43,476 bases of DNA from Candidatus Cloacimonadota bacterium (GTDB lineage Bacteria > Cloacimonadota > Cloacimonadia > Cloacimonadales > Cloacimonadaceae): the NCBI GenBank assembly GCA_023421135.1, contig JAEZUG010000039.1, positions 1-43,476 of the forward strand, read 5' to 3'. The translations under genes and the position numbers were made by a program. This document shows positions 1 to 7,750 of the stretch, in pieces. Position 1 is the stretch's first letter, and every line of letters begins with the position of its first letter. The notes under the pieces are model-generated. The model ran no database searches and had not been told where the DNA came from. It saw only the letters and a list, made by a program, of their open reading frames with translations.

Positions 1-948
1 CATCGCAGGCAGTTAATGAACCAATGGGTAGAGCGGCTGAAGTGTTTTCTGCAAGAGCCGGAGATCGGGCAAATCGGAGGAGGTATAGATAAAAGAACCG
101 GCAAGATCGATGTTGCCATTATTCAGAGTCTTACCCACAAACACGCAGTTAAAGAGCTCGTTAAGGATTATGGCATGGTGATTGTGGATGAGTGTCACCA
201 CATTTCTGCTTTCGGCTTCGAACAAGTTCTTAAATCTGTCCGTGCAAAGTATGTATATGGGCTGACGGCTACTCCACTACGCCAAGATGGTCATCATCCC
301 ATCGTATATATGCAATGCGGGCCAATCCGCTATAAAGCCGACTCCAAATCCCAACTTAAGCAGAGAGCATTCAGTCATAAAGTAATAGTTCGTTATACAG
401 ACTTCAATATAGCAAAAAATACAGAGCGAGCAGAGGTCAAGATCACTGAGATGTATCAGGCTTTGGTAGATGATATAAAACGTAACGATATGATCTTGGA
501 TGATATAATTTCTGCAATCGTGGCTGGCAGAAGTCCACTTGTCCTGACTGAAAGAACAGCTCACGTGGAGTTCTTTGCTACTAAATTGGCAGGATTTTCG
601 AAGCATATAATCGCTCTTCGGGGTGGTATGGGCAGAAAGCAGTTAAAAATGGTTATGGATAAGCTCCACTCTATACCGGATGAAGATGAAAGGGTGATTA
701 TCGCAACAGGAAAGTACATTGGGGAGGGCTTTGATGACAGCAGACTGGATGCCTTGTTCCTTACTATGCCCATATCCTGGAAAGGAGTGCTGCAACAATA
801 TGCTGGCAGGCTGCATAGGGCTCATGATAACAAAACAGAAGTTGTGATCTACGATTACGTCGATATGAACGAACCCATGCTTGCTAACATGTACAGAAAG
901 CGATTGAAGGGGTATGAGGGGATGGGATATGCGATCCGTGATAAATGA
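1..948 (+). CDS. TOTE-type DEAD/DEAH superfamily 2 helicase, 3' part
   Basis: The frame is open from the first base (HRRQLMNQW...), so the gene starts outside the window; the ATG at base 16 is internal. The protein carries helicase motif II (VIVDECHH, about bases 180-203), motif III (GLTATP, about 259-276), and in its second half the RecA-like C-lobe with GEGFDD and QQYAGRLHR (motif VI). The HRRQL...QW block, the GQIGGG segment and the DGHHP...MQCGPIRY segment resemble helicases of TOTE conflict systems, where the helicase is joined or adjacent to an archaeo-eukaryotic primase domain. That assignment comes from family recall; the primase part is not visible here. The gene converges on the minus-strand defence operon, with 26 bp between the stop codons. 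It could also be another phage or plasmid SF2 helicase. Confidence 0.75.
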   Translation, partial: HRRQLMNQWVERLKCFLQEPEIGQIGGGIDKRTGKIDVAIIQSLTHKHAVKELVKDYGMVIVDECHHISAFGFEQVLKSVRAKYVYGLTATPLRQDGHHPIVYMQCGPIRYKADSKSQLKQRAFSHKVIVRYTDFNIAKNTERAEVKITEMYQALVDDIKRNDMILDDIISAIVAGRSPLVLTERTAHVEFFATKLAGFSKHIIALRGGMGRKQLKMVMDKLHSIPDEDERVIIATGKYIGEGFDDSRLDALFLTMPISWKGVLQQYAGRLHRAHDNKTEVVIYDYVDMNEPMLANMYRKRLKGYEGMGYAIRDK

Positions 949-974
949 GTGTTTTATATGGTTGGAAGCGAGCC

Positions 975-1727
975 CTAATCTGCCATCCAGCCATCTGGCA
1001 AGAAAAGAGGGTTATAAAGCCAATGATTATCTTGTCTAATCATGCCGATAGCTCCAGAAGTATCTGTGATAATGTTTGGAAACGCATTTATTCCGAGTGT
1101 TTTCGGATCGCTCTCAATTGCAGTCTTTAGAAACTCAAAACGTTTTTTGATATATTTGGGACTCGCATATGGAAGATGCTTATCGTCAATTAGTAAAATG
1201 TTTAAATTACTTGCATAGTGTTTAATTCGCTTTGACTCTATGGCAGACAAGATGATAGATACCCATTGTTTTTCTGCATACCACCCATACATTCCTGTTC
1301 CCTGTAATGCATCTCCTTTATTTACAAGGTTTTTTCGCATTTCCCCCTTGTTTGGCTTTTCAAGTGTAAACATATCATTGGATACTTCTGCCATTTCGAC
1401 ATCGTCGTCGGCTTGGGATAACTGATGCTTGAGAGCTTCATTTTTCATCGTAGTAGCACGGGTAATCTCGATTAGCATTACCTCCCCACTGCTAAGGACT
1501 ACCTCGAAATCTGGCTCTTCGCGTTTCACCAAGGTATATGGATAGCTTAAGAATTCTGGCATGCTATTCATAAACAAGTTTTTCTTCAAGGTATTCAATA
1601 GGCACTGCCATTCACTCATTATACCGCATGACTTGCTGCCATGAAAGCTAATAACCCGTTTGTGGGTATCCACCACATCTTGGGAGTTCTGAATTACCAA
1701 TTCTTGAGATTCTAACTGCTTATACAT
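975..1727 (-). CDS. Hypothetical protein with nuclease-like PDF...EIT motif, last gene of defence operon
   Basis: A 250-residue protein without a recognised family name. Near residue 72 it has the pattern EPDFEV, about eight residues, then LIEITRA. This matches the PDF...(I/V)E(V/I)(K/T) core of restriction-endonuclease-like folds, but the usual lysine of ExK is replaced by threonine, so catalysis is uncertain. Trp and Gly residues cluster near the C-terminus. It lies 55 bp downstream of the Sll1717-type ATPase, on the same strand, and is probably the last gene of the operon. No strong Shine-Dalgarno is visible before the chosen ATG; an internal Met at residue 37 is an alternative start. A role as effector or DNA-cleaving partner of the ATPase is inference only. 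Confidence 0.6.
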   Translation of the reverse strand: MYKQLESQELVIQNSQDVVDTHKRVISFHGSKSCGIMSEWQCLLNTLKKNLFMNSMPEFLSYPYTLVKREEPDFEVVLSSGEVMLIEITRATTMKNEALKHQLSQADDDVEMAEVSNDMFTLEKPNKGEMRKNLVNKGDALQGTGMYGWYAEKQWVSIILSAIESKRIKHYASNLNILLIDDKHLPYASPKYIKKRFEFLKTAIESDPKTLGINAFPNIITDTSGAIGMIRQDNHWLYNPLFLPDGWMAD

Positions 1728-1782
1728 TGTATAGTTAGCACAGTGAGTTATTTAGTCTTACTATTGTATCATGGGGTCTCCT

Positions 1783-3369
1783 TCATTTAGCTAGCTTTGT
1801 CCCAACTTTTAATGACTTATGAAGACCATAGTGAATACGATATCTTACATGAAGTTTAACTTTTGGAAAGAAATTAAACATAGACCTATCTCTATAGCAC
1901 CAGCTAAAAAATGGTTCCCCTATTTCTGAATTATCAATATAACAAAGAACATTTGTATCATACAAAAATTGAAGGAACTTATCGGGTTCTTCGGTAAACT
2001 CTGGAACTTCAGTATGATGTGTTAGAAAGTACTCTGTAAATTCGTTGTATGCGTTTAAATATTCATCATATGAAAACTCACTCTTACCATAAAGACACTT
2101 AAAAAAGTGTAGGAACATTGTAAAGTCCTCGGAAGAGTAGTAGAATGCTAGCTGATCTTTTATACCTCCCATGAGATACTCAGAATAATTCTTTAAGAAC
2201 AAGTCATCATTAAAATCGGATAAAGAGACTACCGTGTTCTCGTTTTTTTGTTTTTTAAGCTCTTGAAGCATCTGAAGGCAAGTGATTATGTCTCTTGGCC
2301 TAGAGTATGATATTTTGAGAAAGTTAATAAAAGAATCGTCTTGATCTCTATCAGGGCTTGTGGTGTAAGTTGCCCAGGGATTGTAATAATCCCACATTGT
2401 ACCCTTTTCTGATATTTCAACTTGTGGATAGGCTAATAATCTATCAGCTAATTCAAAAAGCAATGAATCTCGATACGCTGGATAAGTAGTTCTCCAATCA
2501 AGAAAAACAGAATTGTCCTTTATCTTTGCTGTTAGGTTCTGTAAGTCTAGGGAGTTTAATATATCAGGTCTAATCAGTAAAACAATTCGGATTCTACCTT
2601 GCGTATCCTTTATCTTAGGAAAGAAATCATTATTCAACGACCAAATCGCATTTGCCAGTCCTTTAATGCATGTCAAATAATCTTTGTACCGAATTGAACC
2701 CGGACGTATATCTATCCCATCAATGAACAACACGTGGTTTTTATTCATCCGTAGTTCATCAAGGGCATCTTCAAACTGTTTCTGGATATAGTATAAGTTA
2801 GTTTGAAATCCTTGATTACTAACTGAAAGTGTCTGTTGATCTTTGGCAGATAATCCAACAACCTTGCTAAAAACTTGAAGAGCGTTTTCAGAATTTTCAA
2901 TCAGAGTGAAGGTATTCATTATCTCTGGAGCAAAAGCATTATTGTAGTATTTATTTAATGCCTCCCTTACCTTATTGAGTTTAGCTCTTTTCGAAAAAAC
3001 GCTATTATTGATCTCAGACTCCCTGATACTTGTGGATATCAGCATTAAGATAATCACCTTCCAGACGCTTACATAGTCTGACAATGCAAGGTTATTAGAA
3101 TTCTTTAATGCAATAAATTTATCGTAATCGGTCTCTCGGATAAATTTGATTTCCGAGATGGTGTTGACATGATCATTATTGGCTAGATAGACCGCATATG
3201 CCGTTTTACCTGTTCCTTTTTCTCCGATCAAGAAATAGGAACTATAACGCATAAGATTATCAAGGTATCTATTACGAACAAATATTTGGTTAAGTTGGTC
3301 TTTGTTTTCAGATCTATTGTAATTCTCAGCATCTCCAAAACCTAAGTCAAGTTCTCTAAATGGTTTCAT
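1783..3369 (-). CDS. P-loop ATPase, Sll1717-like family
   Basis: A 528-residue P-loop NTPase. Walker A is GEKGTGKT at residues 49-56 and a Walker B-like strand VLFIDGID ends near Asp219. The N-terminal FGDAENY...LNQIFV block followed by a short run to Walker A resembles the bacterial Sll1717-type ATPases, which are often found in defence islands; this is family recall. The frame extends upstream to 3420, but the ATG at 3369 has a clear AGGAG seven bases upstream and leaves 37 bp after the DUF499 gene, so that start is chosen. The long all-alpha C-terminal half has no domain I can name. The coding sequence looks clearly more AT-rich than its upstream neighbours, suggesting this module was added to the operon separately. 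Likely a sensor or switch that works with the small gene downstream. Confidence 0.75.
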   Translation of the reverse strand: MKPFRELDLGFGDAENYNRSENKDQLNQIFVRNRYLDNLMRYSSYFLIGEKGTGKTAYAVYLANNDHVNTISEIKFIRETDYDKFIALKNSNNLALSDYVSVWKVIILMLISTSIRESEINNSVFSKRAKLNKVREALNKYYNNAFAPEIMNTFTLIENSENALQVFSKVVGLSAKDQQTLSVSNQGFQTNLYYIQKQFEDALDELRMNKNHVLFIDGIDIRPGSIRYKDYLTCIKGLANAIWSLNNDFFPKIKDTQGRIRIVLLIRPDILNSLDLQNLTAKIKDNSVFLDWRTTYPAYRDSLLFELADRLLAYPQVEISEKGTMWDYYNPWATYTTSPDRDQDDSFINFLKISYSRPRDIITCLQMLQELKKQKNENTVVSLSDFNDDLFLKNYSEYLMGGIKDQLAFYYSSEDFTMFLHFFKCLYGKSEFSYDEYLNAYNEFTEYFLTHHTEVPEFTEEPDKFLQFLYDTNVLCYIDNSEIGEPFFSWCYRDRSMFNFFPKVKLHVRYRIHYGLHKSLKVGTKLAK

Positions 3370-3406
3370 ATCATTCTCCTGAGTTAGTAATATGTATGTT
3401 GCATGT

Positions 3407-6256
3407 TTATTCAAACTCACTCAGGTCAAACTTGAGTGTGTTGCAGTTTTCTTTGATAGTGCGTTGGGTAGCTTCATCGAAGCCTTCAAGACAGTCGGCT
3501 TCAATTTCGATTTTGATGCTTGCATCCACTGTGGGGTTATTTATCAGATGCAGGACAATCTCTTCCACTATGGTTGCGAAGTCTGACTTGGCTTTCACTG
3601 GATTTAGCTCAGTTCTACCATAAAAGCGCTTCTTGTATTGTCCTGGTTTGAGAGCAGGCTTTGTTCCTCCAACACTACCTCCAGGAGGAGTAGTGACACT
3701 ACCACCGGTTGTGCCACCAGTACCAATTCCACCTGTCCCTAGTTCAGTTGGGGGATTATCTTGGGGTTCAGCTATCACAGTCTTTTGGGACTGATATTCT
3801 GCTGCCCACAGGGGATCGATTAGCAGTAGTGAGCTATCAAAGACAGGAGTCATGGGCTTTCCATAAGAGACCCCAACATACTCATCTCCATCTTTACCAT
3901 AGGCCAAGCCAAAGAAGTCTCTGCTCTCGGCTCCGGCATTGATAGCATTCGAGAAGGTGTTCTCATTCTTGAGCCTGGGCAGATACAGATAGCAACAGGT
4001 GCTATGCCAGATATCCTTAGCTCTGACTTCTTTCACATCGTCTTTCCAGAACCATCTCTTGAGTAAATTGTGCAAATGGATCGGCGCCCACTGCGTAATC
4101 AGATGCTCGTTTTCCTTCAGAATCCGTTCAATCTCGTCAACAATATTCAGTACACTCGGATTGATGCTGAATGGCTCAAATCTATCTCCGGGCACCTTAT
4201 CTTGCTCGGGTACCAATATCCATTTGTAGGTTTCTTTCACAATGCGGTCTAATGACTTTTTAGCATCTTCAAACCCAGTCTTAGCCTGTCTGGTTTGATA
4301 CTGGTCGAGGTTGAGTTTCAGGGTTTGAATATCTTTGAGAATTGAGTCCCAAGCCAGTAATGTAAGAACCTGGTCTTTCAACCTGCCGATTACCTCGCCA
4401 TCTGCGGCCAGGAAGATTAAGCGATTCTGTTTCAGTCTCGGTTGTTCACCCCGATTTGTGAGAATTCTCTTAGCTCCGTCACTATTCGGAGCGCCCACTA
4501 TGGCAAAACTGCCTCCAGAACGCAGATAATAGGCATCAGGTGGCAAGATAACCAGCCGAAGCGAGTAATCATCCGGAATGTCATCAGAACGAGTAAAAAT
4601 GTGTATTCCGTCGAAACAGCCATTGGACAGTAAGCGCTGAAGCTGATCTTTGATTACAGGTACTACATCGTCTTTATCGTTAAAACGGCGTTTACGGTCT
4701 TCCATCTCTCGTCTGAGGTTAGGACGAGTATCAAACCAAAACAATTTGTTATCAGCATTGCTTAGGTAATGCAGCTTATCCACCAGTCTATTCATGGCAT
4801 CTTTGAAAACTCCAATCACCTGATCAGGTTGAACACTACCAAGCAGGATTCTATTGTATTCTATTCCTCGTGAAGTTCTGGCAGAATGCAAAGCTACAGC
4901 ATGAGGAGCACTACCAAAGAAGATGGTTCGTGCCAATTTCTTGCAAGCCTGTAACTGACCAAATCTGGCTTCAATCTTCTCAATATGGGCAGTTTCGGAG
5001 CGAGAGCCATCAATATCCCTTTCCAGGACAGGATCCCAGCCTTGGGGTAGATAATATATCGTTTCGTTACGCACGTCCGCATCATACAAAGGCAGATTGC
5101 CCGGCATGATCAGCGGGTCTTTGTTATCATCTATCCAGAGCTTGTGAATTACCTTTGCCATCAGTTTCAGCACTCCACGGGTCCTCTGGAAATTATCCAA
5201 GGAAGACCAGTCTTCATAGAGGCGGTCAAAAATCTCCGGATGAATAGGATAAGCCTGTTTCAAACGTTCAAAGTAATGCGCTTCCTGGGTTTCATTGGGG
5301 AAGTCATTTTTATTGGCGATGTAATAGTCAGCAAAGGTTCGACAGGTCTCTTCCATTGAAGCTTGGTCTGTGATACTGGTAAACAACCTGCGGCGGACTA
5401 TCTCAAAAGCTTCTTCAGCAGCTACTGGCTTCCACAAAGCTTGGATGCGTCCAAAGAAATGCTCCAGCGTTCTGAGGACATTGATTCCATTCTGGCTTCC
5501 GGCTTCCCGATTGGAATCTGGCAAGGAAACCAGCATCAGAGCATTAGGCACTGCCTTCAAAGCTTCAGTTAAGGCTTGGATAAAAGAGATATTGGAGTCA
5601 TAGCTACCACCTGTATAGGTCTTTCCTGGCTCAAATTGACGGATGAAAGCCACCAATTCATCCACCAATATCACACAAGGTGCATAAGCCCTTAGTAGCG
5701 TGATCAAATCTTCCTTGCCTGGAGAGGTTCCGCTGACGTCAGATTGTTTTACCAGTTCATAGCCATTTGCACCACCAAGTTGCCATGCAAGTTCGCCCCA
5801 CAGAGTGTTTACCGTGATTCCATCACGTGACCTTGGACTACCGGGAGAGAGTTGATTGCCATCAATAACCACCGCATTAGCTTTGGGCAAAGAAGTGACA
5901 CCGGCTTTGTCTATGATTGGCGGAATACCCTGCAACTCAGATAGAGGCGTATCACCCTTGGCAAGATGATAAACAGCCAGCATGGTATGCGTTTTACCGC
6001 CACCAAAAGCTGTCTGCAATTGAATAACCGGATCGCCACCATTGCCGCTGAGACGTTGAATAACTGAATCTAAAAGTAACCTCATCCCTTCTGTGATAAA
6101 AGTTCTTTGAAAGAACATAACCGGGTTTTGATATTCTTCACTGGCATCTCCGGTATGTACCCGTGAAAGGTCTGCGGCAAATTCTGATTGTTTAAAAGTG
6201 CCTTTCAGTACGTCCTGATGCGGTATTGCGATGTCCCGCCATGCTTTTATTGCCAT
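3407..6256 (-). CDS. DUF499 AAA-type ATPase of defence operon
   Basis: A 949-residue ATP-binding protein. Walker A is FGGGKTHT at residues 84-91 and Walker B is VILVDE at 195-200. The N-terminus (GTFKQSEFAADL, then QNPVMFFQRTF) is characteristic of the DUF499 family. A Gly/Thr/Pro-rich linker at about residues 835-870 (blocks such as GTGGTTGG and TPPGG) separates a small C-terminal domain of about 80 residues. DUF499 proteins are repeatedly found beside DUF1156 methylases and SNF2 helicases in defence islands, as here. The gene is 15 bp downstream of the AlbA/Schlafen-like gene and has a GAGGAAAA ribosome site before its ATG. Its likely role is ATP-driven assembly or motor activity of the restriction complex; the substrate is not known. 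Confidence 0.85.
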   Translation of the reverse strand: MAIKAWRDIAIPHQDVLKGTFKQSEFAADLSRVHTGDASEEYQNPVMFFQRTFITEGMRLLLDSVIQRLSGNGGDPVIQLQTAFGGGKTHTMLAVYHLAKGDTPLSELQGIPPIIDKAGVTSLPKANAVVIDGNQLSPGSPRSRDGITVNTLWGELAWQLGGANGYELVKQSDVSGTSPGKEDLITLLRAYAPCVILVDELVAFIRQFEPGKTYTGGSYDSNISFIQALTEALKAVPNALMLVSLPDSNREAGSQNGINVLRTLEHFFGRIQALWKPVAAEEAFEIVRRRLFTSITDQASMEETCRTFADYYIANKNDFPNETQEAHYFERLKQAYPIHPEIFDRLYEDWSSLDNFQRTRGVLKLMAKVIHKLWIDDNKDPLIMPGNLPLYDADVRNETIYYLPQGWDPVLERDIDGSRSETAHIEKIEARFGQLQACKKLARTIFFGSAPHAVALHSARTSRGIEYNRILLGSVQPDQVIGVFKDAMNRLVDKLHYLSNADNKLFWFDTRPNLRREMEDRKRRFNDKDDVVPVIKDQLQRLLSNGCFDGIHIFTRSDDIPDDYSLRLVILPPDAYYLRSGGSFAIVGAPNSDGAKRILTNRGEQPRLKQNRLIFLAADGEVIGRLKDQVLTLLAWDSILKDIQTLKLNLDQYQTRQAKTGFEDAKKSLDRIVKETYKWILVPEQDKVPGDRFEPFSINPSVLNIVDEIERILKENEHLITQWAPIHLHNLLKRWFWKDDVKEVRAKDIWHSTCCYLYLPRLKNENTFSNAINAGAESRDFFGLAYGKDGDEYVGVSYGKPMTPVFDSSLLLIDPLWAAEYQSQKTVIAEPQDNPPTELGTGGIGTGGTTGGSVTTPPGGSVGGTKPALKPGQYKKRFYGRTELNPVKAKSDFATIVEEIVLHLINNPTVDASIKIEIEADCLEGFDEATQRTIKENCNTLKFDLSEFE

Positions 6257-6271
6257 AATGTTTTCCTCAAA

Positions 6272-7750
6272 TTATTCATTGTTCACCTGCCAGTAGCCTA
6301 TTTTCTTTGATCCCATGCGGGTAATAACTCCCGCCTTCTTCAGAATCTGTACATTCCGCATTACTGTGGCTCTGTTTATTCTTAGGGTATCTGCGAGCAT
6401 ATCGTAAGATACTGAGGGATTATCTCTTATGCTACTAATTATCTTGTTTTGGGTCTCTGTCAGTTTTTTAGGTGCATTTATAGGTGCATTTATAGGTGCA
6501 TTTATAGTCTCAATTGTAGTTTCATCCCGATACATGGTGATCTTCAGGCAATCCTCATCTGTGGCAAACTCCGGCTCTTTCCCTGTGATGGCTTTCACTT
6601 GCGGGATTACTTTAGTACGGATACCCATGCCACGTTCTTCTACATAATTATACTCTCGCAGTACTTCCATGATCAGAGAATTCCGGGCATAGCGATGTCC
6701 CGCCTTCATTTTCTCGATGGTCATCGACCCAGGCAAAGCACCCGGACTGATGATCTCCAGACGATTGGAGAAAATGCGCAGTTCGATATCAGTTGAGCGA
6801 GTCCAATCCCTATGGGCTAGGGCATTCAAGATCAGCTCCCGAATTGCCTCCATCGGATATAGTATTCTGCTGGGTCGCCGGAAGCCCTTATCTATCGAAT
6901 CTCCTTCAATGGCGATGTAAGGATGAATGGTATGAGCCAGCTTTTCCACCAAGCCATCATCAACAATGGTGCGACCACCATCATCATCAAACACCCATCT
7001 GGCGAGCATAGGGCCATCTAAAACTACATCCAACAGAGCGCGATACTGCAAATCGAGTGAATCAAATGCCATTACTCGCAGGCCTGCTTGTTTTAGATAG
7101 CGTTTGGGCTTTACTCCAAATAGGGTGATTCCTGTCACTGTGCACTGTATGTTATCGCCTGTTACTTCTGTCAAAAACCCCATCTGGAGCAGGAGTTCTG
7201 TCCACCCGTCTTTGCTTTTGGGTATCTCCGGTTCACCCCTAAACACCAGATAGTTTTCTAGTCGTGCCAGGTCCAGGCTTGATAATGAGGTTCTGGGAAC
7301 CGGCATGCTTTCCACTTTTAACAAACCACCACTGGCAAGAAGCCGAACAAGCTGTTCTCTGGTAGCTATTCTGGTGGTATTTCCATGCCGGAGAAAGATG
7401 TCTTCCCGGTCATTGTGCCGGACTACATAGGGCTTGGAATCGCCTTCTGCAATGGTGATAAGTGCTATTGTGATCTCGGGACTTATGCGTATCTCTTGGT
7501 AGGATGGGCTAATTCTGGGATGAATGTGGCGACTGCATACGCAGTCCATCAGCCATTCCTGAAGCTTGGAACGCTTGATCCCGCTAACTGTGCCATCGTC
7601 TTCCACCCCGAGGATGATAGTGCCACCTTTCTGATTGGCAAAAGCAACAATCTCTTTGGCAAGCTGTTCCGGCTTCAATGAGTCTCGTTTAAACTCAAGG
7701 GTAGCACTCTCACCCTGGGCGATCAAATCCAATGCTTGCTTCTTAGTCAT
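6272..7750 (-). CDS. AlbA_2/Schlafen-type ATP-binding protein with winged helix
   Basis: A 492-residue protein. The N-terminal AlbA_2/Schlafen-like domain is at residues 1-130 (GESATLEFKRD, then IVAFANQKGGTIILGVEDDG). A GHKL/HATPase_c_4-type middle domain has ELILNALAHRDW near residue 310 and GIRT near 375. A winged helix lies in the last 60 residues. Between the ATPase-like and winged-helix parts is a threefold INAP repeat encoded by a perfect 12-bp tandem repeat. Such proteins are predicted DNA- or RNA-binding regulators. The start overlaps the methylase stop by 4 nt (ATGA), so translation is probably coupled. In this operon it may regulate expression or sense nucleic acid; DISARM and related systems as usually described do not require such a gene. 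Confidence 0.85.
   Translation of the reverse strand: MTKKQALDLIAQGESATLEFKRDSLKPEQLAKEIVAFANQKGGTIILGVEDDGTVSGIKRSKLQEWLMDCVCSRHIHPRISPSYQEIRISPEITIALITIAEGDSKPYVVRHNDREDIFLRHGNTTRIATREQLVRLLASGGLLKVESMPVPRTSLSSLDLARLENYLVFRGEPEIPKSKDGWTELLLQMGFLTEVTGDNIQCTVTGITLFGVKPKRYLKQAGLRVMAFDSLDLQYRALLDVVLDGPMLARWVFDDDGGRTIVDDGLVEKLAHTIHPYIAIEGDSIDKGFRRPSRILYPMEAIRELILNALAHRDWTRSTDIELRIFSNRLEIISPGALPGSMTIEKMKAGHRYARNSLIMEVLREYNYVEERGMGIRTKVIPQVKAITGKEPEFATDEDCLKITMYRDETTIETINAPINAPINAPKKLTETQNKIISSIRDNPSVSYDMLADTLRINRATVMRNVQILKKAGVITRMGSKKIGYWQVNNE
6471..6506 (-). repeat. 12-bp tandem repeat, 3 perfect copies, in-frame INAP linker
   Basis: On the plus strand the unit GGTGCATTTATA occurs three times without interruption. 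On the coding strand it gives Ile-Asn-Ala-Pro three times in the linker before the winged helix of the AlbA/Schlafen-type gene. The unit is a multiple of three, so copy-number change by slippage would shorten or lengthen the linker without breaking the frame. Confidence 0.9.
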
